A stretch of 17,223 nucleotides of DNA from UMGS1649 sp964481385 (GCA_964481385.1 CAYZTN010000026.1:1-17223); one strand, 5' to 3'. Positions 6,427 through 13,613 are shown, numbered from the stretch's first letter. The notes: a model not told the origin generated them from the sequence alone. Program-made: numbers and translations.

Positions 6427-8118
6427 TTACACACTTTTTTTAAAATCTAACAACATATATTGTATTTTAATATTTCCTAGATACGCGTTTATACTTAAAG
6501 TACATGCTATATCTATTTTATCTCCTACAACAAGTTCGTTTCTTCTTGTTCCACCACCAAAATACAATCCTTCTAACACGGTTCCATTTGTATCTTGAAG
6601 TGTTACTTTTAAATGCTTATTCTCTTTTAAAGTACTCACACTCGCCACTTTTAAACCTTTACATAAAAACACAGGCATTTTGTTGTTTTGACCAAATGGT
6701 GCGAGGCGTGCAATATCTCTTATTAAGTTAAAATCTATTTTTTTAGTATCTAACTCTATATCTATGTCTATAACCTTAACGAAATCTTCTGGCTTCATCT
6801 CAATTATAACTTGTTCGAACTTATCAGCAAAAGCTTGTATATTACTTGTCTCTAAGCTTAACCCTGCTGCAAGCTCGTGTCCTCCAAATGAAGTCAAACT
6901 CTCACTACATTTAGATATTGCAGTATACAGTGATACACCACCTTGTGGTATTCTTGCGCTTCCATGTGCACTATCTTTGTTTATAGCAAGAAGTACAACT
7001 GGTTTTAAATACATCTCTGTAAGTTTTGATGCTACTATTCCTATAACACCTTGATGCCAACCAGCCTTTGCAAGCACTATTGTCTTTTTCTTCTCTAAGC
7101 CGTTTGCCGTTATTTGTTCTAATGCATCCTGATAAATGCTTTTTTCAACTTCTTGACGTTCTTTATTTTGTGCATCTAAAACTTTTGCTAACTCATACGC
7201 TTCTATATCACTTTCAGCAAGAAGTAACTTTACTGCAAGAGTTGCATCATTCATTCTACCACACGCATTTATTCTAGGTGCTAAACCAAAAGACACGCTA
7301 TCTGACGTTATTTTTTCAATGCCAGCAACTTTAATTAATGCTTTAAGTCCTTTGTTTGTTGTCTTTTTTAAAGCATTTAACCCGTTATATGTTATAACTC
7401 GATTTTCACCAAGAAGTGGCACTATATCCGCTATTGTTCCCACAGATACTATATCTATATATTTTAAATAACTTGAACTATCTAGGTTTAGCGCCATGCT
7501 CAATGCAGTTATAACCTTAAAAGTTACACCTACACCTGCCAAAAATTCACATGAATAACTTGAATCATGTCTTTTGGGATTTACTACAGCTATAGCTTTA
7601 GGCAACACATCTGTACACTCGTGATGGTCAGTAATAATCAAATCAAGCCCTATACTTGTAGCATACTCTGCCTCGCTATGTGCAGAAATACCACAATCTA
7701 CTGTAATTACCAAATCTGCTCCCTGTTCTTTAATATACTTTAGCGCATTGTTATTTAATCCATATCCTTCTTCTAATCTATCTGGCAAATAATATGAAGG
7801 TGTTATACCTATATCTTTCAAAAATGAATATAGCACAGTTATGCTTGTAATTCCATCAACATCATAATCTCCATAAATTACAATATTCTCGTTATTTTCT
7901 TTAGCTTTTAATACTCTATCTACCAAAAGTTGCATATCTGGCAAACACCTTGGATCATGTAATTTATCTAAATCCGGATTTAAGAATTCATCAACTTTTG
8001 ACATTTCAATTTCCTTTGCAACTAGCATCTGAGCCAAAGGCATAGATATTTTAAATTTTTTCGAGTACTCCTCAATCTTAAGTACATCTTGCTTTTTTAC
8101 ATTCCACACCTTTCCCAT
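6427..8118 (-). CDS. recJ: Single-stranded-DNA-specific 5'-3' exonuclease RecJ
   Basis: A 563-residue DHH-family nuclease that degrades single-stranded DNA 5' to 3' in recombination and repair. Catalytic motifs are all present: DYDVDG (84-89), D141 in VITVDCG, TDHHE (163-167), and D231 in GTIADIVPL. The DHHA1 domain carries the family signature GGHELAAGL (412-420), and a C-terminal OB-like domain follows. The length is close to E. coli RecJ (577) and shorter than the ~790-residue Bacillus form. The ATG has AAAGGTG 8 bases upstream and lies 2 bases after the pgi stop, so pgi and recJ form one operon. Confidence 0.95.
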   Translation of the reverse strand: MGKVWNVKKQDVLKIEEYSKKFKISMPLAQMLVAKEIEMSKVDEFLNPDLDKLHDPRCLPDMQLLVDRVLKAKENNENIVIYGDYDVDGITSITVLYSFLKDIGITPSYYLPDRLEEGYGLNNNALKYIKEQGADLVITVDCGISAHSEAEYATSIGLDLIITDHHECTDVLPKAIAVVNPKRHDSSYSCEFLAGVGVTFKVITALSMALNLDSSSYLKYIDIVSVGTIADIVPLLGENRVITYNGLNALKKTTNKGLKALIKVAGIEKITSDSVSFGLAPRINACGRMNDATLAVKLLLAESDIEAYELAKVLDAQNKERQEVEKSIYQDALEQITANGLEKKKTIVLAKAGWHQGVIGIVASKLTEMYLKPVVLLAINKDSAHGSARIPQGGVSLYTAISKCSESLTSFGGHELAAGLSLETSNIQAFADKFEQVIIEMKPEDFVKVIDIDIELDTKKIDFNLIRDIARLAPFGQNNKMPVFLCKGLKVASVSTLKENKHLKVTLQDTNGTVLEGLYFGGGTRRNELVVGDKIDIACTLSINAYLGNIKIQYMLLDFKKSV

Positions 8119-8120
8119 AA

Positions 8121-9428
8121 TTATTCACCTTTTAAAAGTCTCATCATATTTTGTTTATATGCTTCCACACCAGGCTGATTAAATGGGTTTACTCCCAACA
8201 TATATCCACTTATTGCACAAGCCTTCTCGAAGAAATATATTATTTGTCCCACATTGTATTCATTTAATTCTTTTACATTTATTACAATAGTTGGTACTCC
8301 ACCTTGAATATGTGCATCTTTAGTTCCAACAAAAGCTTTCTCGTTTATCTCTTCTATATCAACACCTTCAAGATAACTTAAACCATCGTCTATATTCTCA
8401 ACATGTGGTACTCTAAACTCTTCTCTTGATTGTTCTATTTTTATCACAGTTTCAAATATATTACGTTTTCCGTCTTGAATAAGTTGACCTAATGAATGAA
8501 GATCTGTTGTAAATGTAGCTGATGCTGGAAAAATTCCTTTATGGTCTTTTCCTTCACTTTCGCCAAACAACTGCTTAAACCATTCTCCAAAATATTGCAT
8601 ATGTGGCTCATATGCTGCAAGCAACTCTATATCTTTGCCTTTGTTGTATAAAATATTACGAACCACTGCATATTTATAGCAATCATTATCCTCAATATTT
8701 TTTATACTATACATCTGCCTTGCAAATAACGCACCATCTAACACATCTTCAAATTTCAACCCAGCCACAGCCATAGGCAAAAGCCCTACTGCTGTTAATA
8801 CCGAATATCTTCCACCAACACTCTTTGGTACTGTAAACATTGTATATTCTTCTTTTAATGCAATTGAACGAAGTATACCATCTTCTGGATCTGTTGTAAC
8901 ATAAATACGTTCAGCTGCACCACCTATACCATATTTTTCTTCCATGAACAGCTTAAATATTCTAAATGCTATTGCTGGTTCTATTGTTTTACCAGACTTA
9001 GATATTACATTTACAGCAACATCTTTGTCTTGCAAATATTCTAAAACACTTTTTAAATATTTGCTACTTAAATTATTTCCAACATAAATTATTTGTGGGC
9101 CACGACGTTGTGACATTGGTTTTAAATTATACAACGGATCAGACAACATATCTATTACAGCTTTAGCTCCAAGGTAAGATCCGCCTATCCCTATAACTAC
9201 CAAGACTTCTGCCTGATTTCGTATTTTCTTTGCAGCCTCATGTATTTTTCTAATTTCTTCATCAGATATTTTTTCTGGAAGATCTAACCATCCTGTCATT
9301 TCAGAACCCAGACCCGTTCTTAACTCTAATTGACTACACGCAAGTGTAAAATCTCCTTTTACAGTTTCAAATTCATATTCATCTACAAATTTTTTTATTC
9401 CATCAAAATCTACTGTTATTCCTCTCAT
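8121..9428 (-). CDS. pgi: Glucose-6-phosphate isomerase
   Basis: A 435-residue phosphoglucose isomerase that interconverts glucose-6-phosphate and fructose-6-phosphate in glycolysis and gluconeogenesis. Signatures seen: IGIGGSYLGA (79-88), the sugar-phosphate loop SKSGKT (143-148), VGGRYSVLTAVG (204-215), and NPFNQPGVEAYK near the C-terminus. The length matches the compact Firmicute form. Start: an in-frame TTG lies two codons upstream, but AGGGG is correctly placed (8 bases) only for the ATG at 9426-9428. A consensus promoter lies 25 bases upstream (9453-9481). Its stop is 2 bases before the recJ start. Confidence 0.96.
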   Translation of the reverse strand: MRGITVDFDGIKKFVDEYEFETVKGDFTLACSQLELRTGLGSEMTGWLDLPEKISDEEIRKIHEAAKKIRNQAEVLVVIGIGGSYLGAKAVIDMLSDPLYNLKPMSQRRGPQIIYVGNNLSSKYLKSVLEYLQDKDVAVNVISKSGKTIEPAIAFRIFKLFMEEKYGIGGAAERIYVTTDPEDGILRSIALKEEYTMFTVPKSVGGRYSVLTAVGLLPMAVAGLKFEDVLDGALFARQMYSIKNIEDNDCYKYAVVRNILYNKGKDIELLAAYEPHMQYFGEWFKQLFGESEGKDHKGIFPASATFTTDLHSLGQLIQDGKRNIFETVIKIEQSREEFRVPHVENIDDGLSYLEGVDIEEINEKAFVGTKDAHIQGGVPTIVINVKELNEYNVGQIIYFFEKACAISGYMLGVNPFNQPGVEAYKQNMMRLLKGE

Positions 9429-9452
9429 TTTCAATACCCCTCACATTTTCAA

Positions 9453-9481
9453 ATTATATAATATCTATAGCCAAAATACAA
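9453..9481 (-). promoter_or_regulatory. Sigma-A promoter of pgi-recJ
   Basis: On the minus strand TTGTAT (9476-9481) and TATAAT (9453-9458) are separated by 17 bases. The expected transcription start is near 9446, giving a leader of about 18 bases containing AGGGG. Confidence 0.6.
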
Positions 9482-9576
9482 GCAAAACACAAGCAATATA
9501 CAAAATATGTTGCGAACAAATTTGTTTATGGTATATGAACAAATATATGCGAATAAATTTTTAGAATAAATTAAAG

Positions 9577-9837
9577 CTATACAGACAAAGCTCCATCTTG
9601 AATAAGCAAATTACAGACAAAATTGTACTTTGACTCTTTTAAGCATATAACATCTAAGCCGAGTTGCAATCCCACATCAATAAGTTCTAAAGCCTCACGA
9701 GTCTTTTTTACTTTCGAAACAATTACAGCGTTACATTTATGTAAATCCGTTAATTTTTCCACTATGTTATACTTCTTGCCTTTCAAATACTCATAAATTT
9801 CCACATTGTTCTCTTTTTCAATAATATATATGTTCAT
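9577..9837 (-). CDS. 86-residue protein resembling the C-terminal half of the DprA/Smf Rossmann fold
   Basis: A small cytoplasmic protein. Residues 35-86 follow the pattern of the DprA/Smf core end: a hydrophobic strand CNAVIVSK, then AL..ID.GLQLGLDVICL, then NFVCNLLIQDGAL. DprA proteins have the corresponding series AVIVVEA, ALITA..AL..GREVFAVPG and GTN.LI..GA. The nucleic-acid-binding N-terminal half and glycine-rich loop of true DprA (~300-360 residues) are absent, and the GTN triad is NFVCN here. So it cannot be a standard DprA and may be a derived regulator or a free-standing Rossmann fragment. Start is certain: GGAGG 9 bases before the ATG, with a consensus promoter directly upstream. 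The homology is my reading from pattern only. Confidence 0.6.
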   Translation of the reverse strand: MNIYIIEKENNVEIYEYLKGKKYNIVEKLTDLHKCNAVIVSKVKKTREALELIDVGLQLGLDVICLKESKYNFVCNLLIQDGALSV

Positions 9838-9858
9838 AACAGGTCACCTCCTATACAT

Positions 9859-9887
9859 ATTCTACTAGCATTTATGACAAATTGCAA
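9859..9887 (-). promoter_or_regulatory. Sigma-A promoter of the 86-residue gene
   Basis: Minus strand TTGCAA (9882-9887), 17 bases, TAGAAT (9859-9864). The predicted start near 9852 leaves a leader of about 15 bases that begins almost at the GGAGG. Confidence 0.55.
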
Positions 9888-9981
9888 ACCACAAACACTA
9901 GTCGAATTTTGTTGTTTTTTGCTGACTTACACAACTTTTGCTAAAACATATATTCAAGTATCTTTTCAGGCATTAAAGTTT

Positions 9982-10032
9982 AAAAAAATTTAAATAGTGT
10001 CATTTAAAAACGTCCCAAATGACACTATTTAA
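9982..10032 (-). terminator. Terminator of the nucleoside phosphorylase gene built from element 3
   Basis: On the minus strand the 16-bp hairpin of element 3 starts 4 bases after the TAA at 10037-10039 and is followed within a few bases by seven T (9982-9988). This is the layout of an intrinsic terminator, although the stem is AT-rich. Confidence 0.6.
9990..10032 (-). repeat. REP-like element 3, single unit, doubling as a terminator
   Basis: A perfect 16-bp inverted repeat (9990-10005 against 10017-10032) with an 11-base loop. The left arm plus loop contains GTGTCATTTAAAAACGTCCC, one base from the inner arm of elements 1 and 2, followed by AAATGACAC. It is therefore one unit of the same family, not the head-to-head pair. 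Confidence 0.75.
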
Positions 10033-10036
10033 TTTA

Positions 10037-10510
10037 TTATATTTCTTTAACAATTTCAGTGGCTATTCTCAAACATTCTTCTAATATATAGCTCCTATCC
10101 TCTATTAATGTTCTTACATTCCAAGTTTCTCCAGCAAGCGTATCATCTGAGTACAAAAATTGATAAGCATTAATTTTTCTTGAATTTGCAACGGCCATTA
10201 TAGAGGCACATTCCATCTCTACAACTTTACAACCACTTTCTATTCTTCTTTTTATTTTATTCTTCGTTTCTTTATATAAAGAGTCTGTAGTCCATGTTTT
10301 GGCTAACTCATAATTAATATTTTTCTTCTTAAAAATCTCTTCTAGCTGTGCTGCTGTTTCCACTTTTATAAAATCTGATACCGGCATATAATGATAACTT
10401 GTTCCCTCATCTCTATATGCCTCTGTTGGTATAATAAATGCTCCTTTTTTCATGTCTGAGACAAGTTCTCCACAAGAACCAAAGAATATAAAATTATCTA
10501 CACCTCTAGC
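10037..10510 (-). pseudogene. Nucleoside phosphorylase, C-terminal part (interrupted by IS)
   Basis: Codons 94-250 of a PNP/UDP-family nucleoside phosphorylase, which cleaves nucleosides with phosphate to a free base and ribose-1-phosphate. Family motifs seen: FIFFGSCGEL, IPTEAYRDEGTSYHY, TWTTDSLYKET, and VEMECASIMAVA with the ribose-binding Glu. The reading frame is open to 10510, where the IS605-type element begins, and continues in frame with the N-terminal part at 11469-11747 once the element is removed. An ATG at 10451-10453 is an internal Met of the phosphorylase with no ribosome site, so a free 138-residue product is unlikely. The enzyme should be inactive in this strain. Confidence 0.88.
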
Positions 10511-10659
10511 GTCAACTACCCATCACCTAAAGGTAATGGGCTTGTAACTGCCCAGTCGTAGTAACGGCTTATGCCTCCGACCTTTTAACCCCAATAAGTA
10601 TTATTACTTAAAGTGGCGTTACATCATAGGGTGGTTGACAGCACCCTTTGTAACAGAGT
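10511..10659 (-). ncRNA. Candidate omega/reRNA of the TnpB remnant (right-end RNA)
   Basis: Downstream of the tnpB stop, the minus strand holds a series of hairpins: AGGGTG/CACCCT, TAAGTA/TACTTA, GGGC/GCCC and the terminal CCCATTACC/GGTGATGGG. It ends at the element boundary. In active IS605-type elements this region gives a guide RNA whose 3' guide is the flanking host sequence. Here that would be the phosphorylase sequence starting GCTAGAGGTG. Whether it is transcribed is unknown. Confidence 0.35.
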
Positions 10660-11166
10660 TTACTCTGCTACAACTGTATTAGGTACTTGACTATTAGTTA
10701 GATAGTTTATTCCCATGCGATACAGATTCATTGCTCCAATACGGTCATCATTAGACTTGTAACCGCAGTTTTTACAAGTAAACAAATGCAGTCTTTTGTT
10801 ACGATTAGACTTTTCAGTATGCCCACAAACAGGACAGCACTGACTCGTGTAACGAGGATTAACCTTAATTACAGAAGACTGATTTTGTTTTGCTTTATAG
10901 ATTAGTTTTGGCTCAAGGTCATAAAACACCCACGATACAGAAACGTATCGGTCTTTTGTCCTGACATGTTCTGTAGCATTGCGTACATCAAATAAATCTT
11001 CTAATACGAAAAGGGTATGTTTTGGATTAGCTTTAACGAGTGCCTTCAATACACAATGGTTTACATCTTGTATCCAACGGTTTTCTCGTTCCCAAATGGC
11101 TTTACCACTAACATATCTCAACTTATGATTGCTGTTATAGTCATTTGCTCCAATATGTGTACTCAT
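10660..11166 (-). CDS. tnpB: TnpB (IS605 OrfB), N-terminally truncated
   Basis: A 168-residue C-terminal part of a TnpB RNA-guided nuclease (full length about 370-420). Preserved: the RuvC-II Glu in FVLEDL (E56), the zinc finger with CPVC (C111, C114) and CKNC (C131, C134), and the RuvC-III Asp in NDDRIGAMNLY (D141). Missing: the N-terminal RNA/TAM-binding domains and the RuvC-I Asp, so it should not cut DNA. The conserved stretch starts at about residue 27 (RENRWIQDVNHC); residues 1-25 align poorly and may come from the deletion joint. The ATG has no ribosome site but lies just after a consensus promoter. The remaining C-terminal sequence shows no stops or obvious damage. Confidence 0.85.
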   Translation of the reverse strand: MSTHIGANDYNSNHKLRYVSGKAIWERENRWIQDVNHCVLKALVKANPKHTLFVLEDLFDVRNATEHVRTKDRYVSVSWVFYDLEPKLIYKAKQNQSSVIKVNPRYTSQCCPVCGHTEKSNRNKRLHLFTCKNCGYKSNDDRIGAMNLYRMGINYLTNSQVPNTVVAE

Positions 11167-11177
11167 TTATTAAAGTT

Positions 11178-11206
11178 ATTATAAAACAATAATCAGTAAA
11201 AGTCAA
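11178..11206 (-). promoter_or_regulatory. Consensus promoter upstream of truncated tnpB
   Basis: Minus strand TTGACT (11201-11206), 17 bases, TATAAT (11178-11183). The expected start near 11171 leaves only about five bases before the ATG, too few for a ribosome binding site. Confidence 0.5.
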
Positions 11207-11283
11207 CCACTACTAGATGTGATTTGTAGATAATGTGTATGTGCGTCAATGATGTTAAACAAAATTTTCAATATAGTACATTA

Positions 11284-11388
11284 CAATATTGGAAGAAAAA
11301 GATGTTTTGACCAGATGGTTATTTTGCTTGTAGCATTGGAGCGGTATCATCAGCAACTATACAGAAATATATCGAAAGTCAGGGATAA
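11284..11388 (+). pseudogene. tnpA: TnpA (Y1/HUH transposase) C-terminal remnant
   Basis: The plus strand reads QYWKKKMF, then an in-frame TGA where Trp is usual, then PDGYFACSIGAVSSATIQKYI ending in ESQG and TAA (11386-11388). Full IS200/IS605 TnpA proteins (~130-155 residues) end with a matching block of the type W.DGYF.CSIG..S..T..KYIE.QG. The N-terminal part, including the HUH motif and catalytic Tyr, is absent. The remnant points toward the element end at 11468. Confidence 0.75.
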
Positions 11389-11468
11389 ATGCTAACAATT
11401 TGTCATAAGCTCCTACCACCGCCTAAAGGCAGTGGGTTTCCGCCCACGATAATCGAAAGTATTTATTT

Positions 11469-11747
11469 ATGAATTTCTTCCATCATTGAAGCTGTTGCTG
11501 GACCTCCAACTAAAGTTCTATATAAAATAACACTTTTCTTACCTATTTGAGTTTTATATATTTTAATATCCTCGCCACATACACTAACTTCACTGTATTC
11601 TTCAAATTCTTCCTTATTCTTCACAATGTCTATTAGCTCTTTTTTAAAGCAAACAATTGCAGTTTTTGGAAGTCTTTTTTGACCTCTTGCTAAAATTTCA
11701 GCTTTAACAAATTCCTCACTCTCGTCATACGAATCTATTAAACTCAT
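11469..11747 (-). pseudogene. Nucleoside phosphorylase, N-terminal part (interrupted by IS)
   Basis: The first 93 codons of the phosphorylase, ending VGGPATASMMEEIH. After His93 the reading frame enters the IS element and stops two codons later (AAA TAA; the full open frame runs to 11463). GGGAGG lies 7 bases before the ATG, and a symmetric consensus promoter lies at 11785-11813, so the truncated message is probably still made. The 94-residue product lacks most of the active site. Confidence 0.85.
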
Positions 11748-11776
11748 ATTTATCCTCCCTACAATTTATTAAATCA

Positions 11777-11813
11777 ATGACAAAAATATACCATACCGTT
11801 ATATTTTTGTCAA
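11777..11813. promoter_or_regulatory. Symmetric promoter/operator of the phosphorylase gene
   Basis: TGACAAAAATATA (11778-11790) and its exact complement (11800-11812) flank a 9-base centre. On the minus strand this holds TTGACA (11808-11813), 17 bases, TATATT (11785-11790), a near-perfect sigma-A promoter. Because of the symmetry the plus strand reads ATGACA (11777-11782), 17 bases, TATATT (11800-11805). The dyad may be a repressor site covering both hexamers, or a bidirectional promoter. Confidence 0.65.
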
Positions 11814-11857
11814 ACACGTTATACATGTTTAATACAAGTCAAATTCGTTACATTCTG

Positions 11858-11886
11858 TTGACTTATCAAACAAAAGTTTGTATAAT
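11858..11886 (+). promoter_or_regulatory. Promoter of the Y-family polymerase gene with an operator-like dyad in the spacer
   Basis: TTGACT (11858-11863), 17 bases, TATAAT (11881-11886). The spacer ends with CAAAC-N4-GTTTG (11867-11880), directly abutting the -10. The 5-N4-5 layout is that of Gram-positive LexA boxes (CGAAC-N4-GTTCG), with two changed positions. SOS control is an inference. Confidence 0.7.
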
Positions 11887-11892
11887 ATGTGT

Positions 11893-13071
11893 ATGAATAA
11901 GATAATATTTCACATAGATGTAAATAACGCATTCCTTTCGTGGAGTGCAGTAGAATATTTAAAAGAAGGAGAAAAACAAGACATTAGGTGTATTGATTCT
12001 GCCATAGCAGGCGACCCTAATACTAGAACAGGTGTTATACTTGCAAAGTCTCCTAGTGCTAAGAAAAAAGGTGTAAAAACAGGTGAACCAATATTTCAAG
12101 CCAAAAAGAAATGCAAAGGTCTCCAAATATTTCCACCACGTTTTGATGTATACCAAAAACAAAGTATGGCTTTTAAAGAAATACTTTCTAAATACTCAGA
12201 CAAAGTAGAATCATTTTCTATAGACGAAGCTTTTATTGAATATCTTCCTCTATTTGGGAGCTATATGGAAGTCGCAAAGAAAATTCAAAAAGAAATTTAT
12301 GAAACACTAGGTTTTACCGTAAATGTAGGGATTGGAGAAAACAAGCTGCTTGCAAAAATGGCAAGTGACTTTGAAAAGCCAAACAAAATTCATACATTAT
12401 TTAAAGAAGAAATTCCTCAAAAAATGTGGCCACTACCTGTAGAAGATATGTTATTCTTAGGTAAAGCCACGGCAGCTAAACTGCATAGTATAGGTATCAA
12501 AACAATATATGACATTGCACATACAGATAAACAGATTCTAATTAGATTATTAAAATCTCATGGAGAGCAAATATATAACTATGCTTGGGGAATTGCCGAT
12601 GACACGCTTTGCACCGAAAAGCAAGTTCCCAAGTCCATAAGTAACAGCGTGACTACGCCAAAAGACATAAGTTCCGCAGAAGATATTTTGCAAATTGTAT
12701 ATATGCTATGTAACAAAACTGCAAGTAGACTGCGTACAGAAAATCTAAAATGTAAAACTATAACTGTAACGTTAAAAACAAATTATTTCAAATCATATTC
12801 TAGCTCGTTTAGTTTAAACCACTACACAGATGTAACAAAGGAAATAGAAACTACTGCAAAGAATATATTATATCAAATGTATAAAAACGAAGCTATTAGA
12901 CTAGTTGGCGTAGGATTAAGTAATTTACAAGACTGTAAAGAAGAACAGTTAAGCATATTTGACACAGAAAGTAAAAGACAAAACAAAATAGATAAAACAG
13001 TGGACGAACTTATTTCAAAATTTGGAGATAGTACCATTATAACTAGAGGAAGTTGCATAAAGAAAAAATGA
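11893..13071 (+). CDS. dinB: Y-family DNA polymerase (DinB/Pol IV-like)
   Basis: A 392-residue translesion DNA polymerase. The catalytic acids are D9 (FHIDVNNAF) and D111-E112 (SIDEAF), with F14 at the steric-gate position. Finger and thumb regions follow, including GIGENKLLAKMASDFEKP and a helix-hairpin-helix (FLGKATAAKLHSIGI). A little-finger domain follows, and near the C-terminus QLSIF (352-356) matches the beta-clamp-binding motif. Start: in-frame TTG (11878) and ATG (11887) lie within or just after the -10 box, so the first usable start is the ATG at 11893, which also gives the usual N-terminus. No ribosome binding site precedes it, and the predicted transcription start falls on this ATG. 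It is the only clear plus-strand gene and converges on the GNAT gene with a shared terminator. Confidence 0.93.
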   Translation: MNKIIFHIDVNNAFLSWSAVEYLKEGEKQDIRCIDSAIAGDPNTRTGVILAKSPSAKKKGVKTGEPIFQAKKKCKGLQIFPPRFDVYQKQSMAFKEILSKYSDKVESFSIDEAFIEYLPLFGSYMEVAKKIQKEIYETLGFTVNVGIGENKLLAKMASDFEKPNKIHTLFKEEIPQKMWPLPVEDMLFLGKATAAKLHSIGIKTIYDIAHTDKQILIRLLKSHGEQIYNYAWGIADDTLCTEKQVPKSISNSVTTPKDISSAEDILQIVYMLCNKTASRLRTENLKCKTITVTLKTNYFKSYSSSFSLNHYTDVTKEIETTAKNILYQMYKNEAIRLVGVGLSNLQDCKEEQLSIFDTESKRQNKIDKTVDELISKFGDSTIITRGSCIKKK

Positions 13072-13106
13072 CATATACAGCCAAAAGCTTGAATATGTCA
13101 TTTTTA
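13069..13106. terminator. Bidirectional terminator between the polymerase and GNAT genes
   Basis: TGACATAT (13069-13076, containing the polymerase TGA stop) pairs with ATATGTCA (13093-13100), with an inner AGC/GCT. It is followed by TTTTT on the plus strand and, read from the other side, by six T on the minus strand (13063-13068), so it can end both convergent genes. Confidence 0.75.
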
Positions 13107-13148
13107 ATATTTCAATTCCGAAAAAGTCAAAAATCAACACTTCACTTG

Positions 13149-13613
13149 TTATACTTTAGATATAACCTTATCTATTTTGGCTCTAGTAATTTCAAAGTTT
13201 TTCTTTGTTCTAAACCCTATACTTTCATACCACATTACAGGGAAGTTGGTAAGTGTATAAATATTTGTTTCTATCTCGTCTAGCATATATTTATTTTGTG
13301 CTTTAATGCAAGTTTTCCTTACAAGCTTTTTTCCTATTCCTTGACGCCTAAAATCCGGATGTACTAATAACACTTTCGAACTTAGCACACATTTGGTGTA
13401 TTCTGGTACAATTTGTGACATAGCACACGCTATAACACGGTCTTTATTTACCACTACAAAAGATAAATCTTTGCCAGCCCTATAAAGGCTGGTGATATAC
13501 TTTTCCGCTAGTTCTTCACTCCATCTCATTGATTTATCCTCTTTTTTGTACGACTCAACAAATAGCTTTACAACCTCTGGTATATCTTGTTTTTTCATTA
13601 ACCTAATTCTCAT
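13149..13613 (-). CDS. GNAT-family N-acetyltransferase
   Basis: A 154-residue GCN5-related acetyltransferase that would move an acetyl group from acetyl-CoA to an amine; the substrate is unknown. The pyrophosphate-binding motif A is clear: VHPDFRRQGIGKKLV with RRQGIG at 89-94. The motif B region ends WYESIGF (128-134), as in many GNATs. One domain, no TM. Start: GGAG 9-10 bases before the ATG. This ribosome site lies in the 3' arm of the hairpin that ends the upstream RNase Y gene, so expression may depend on read-through and unfolding. The 3' side shares a bidirectional terminator with the polymerase gene. Confidence 0.88.
   Translation of the reverse strand: MRIRLMKKQDIPEVVKLFVESYKKEDKSMRWSEELAEKYITSLYRAGKDLSFVVVNKDRVIACAMSQIVPEYTKCVLSSKVLLVHPDFRRQGIGKKLVRKTCIKAQNKYMLDEIETNIYTLTNFPVMWYESIGFRTKKNFEITRAKIDKVISKV

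Larger units (their letters stand above)
10511..11468 (-). mobile_element. IS200/IS605-type element, 958 bp, internally deleted
   Basis: The boundaries come from restoring the host gene. Removing 10511-11468 joins codon His93 to an Ala codon and gives a continuous 250-codon phosphorylase with no duplicated target, as expected for IS605 transposition. On the minus strand the element follows the pentamer TTCAT (11469-11473) and ends GGGTAGTTGAC (10511-10521). The end hairpins are typical: CCACTGCC-TTTA-GGCGGTGG at the tnpA side (11416-11435) and CCCATTACC-TTTA-GGTGATGGG at the tnpB side (10519-10540). tnpA (plus) and tnpB (minus) diverge as in IS605, but both have lost their N-terminal halves, which explains the small size. 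It cannot move by itself. Confidence 0.88.

Noticed and set aside
10037..10453. A free-standing 138-residue phosphorylase-like gene starting at the ATG at 10451-10453
   Set aside because: The phosphorylase reading frame continues unbroken upstream to the IS boundary at 10510, and there is no ribosome site before this ATG; it is an internal Met.
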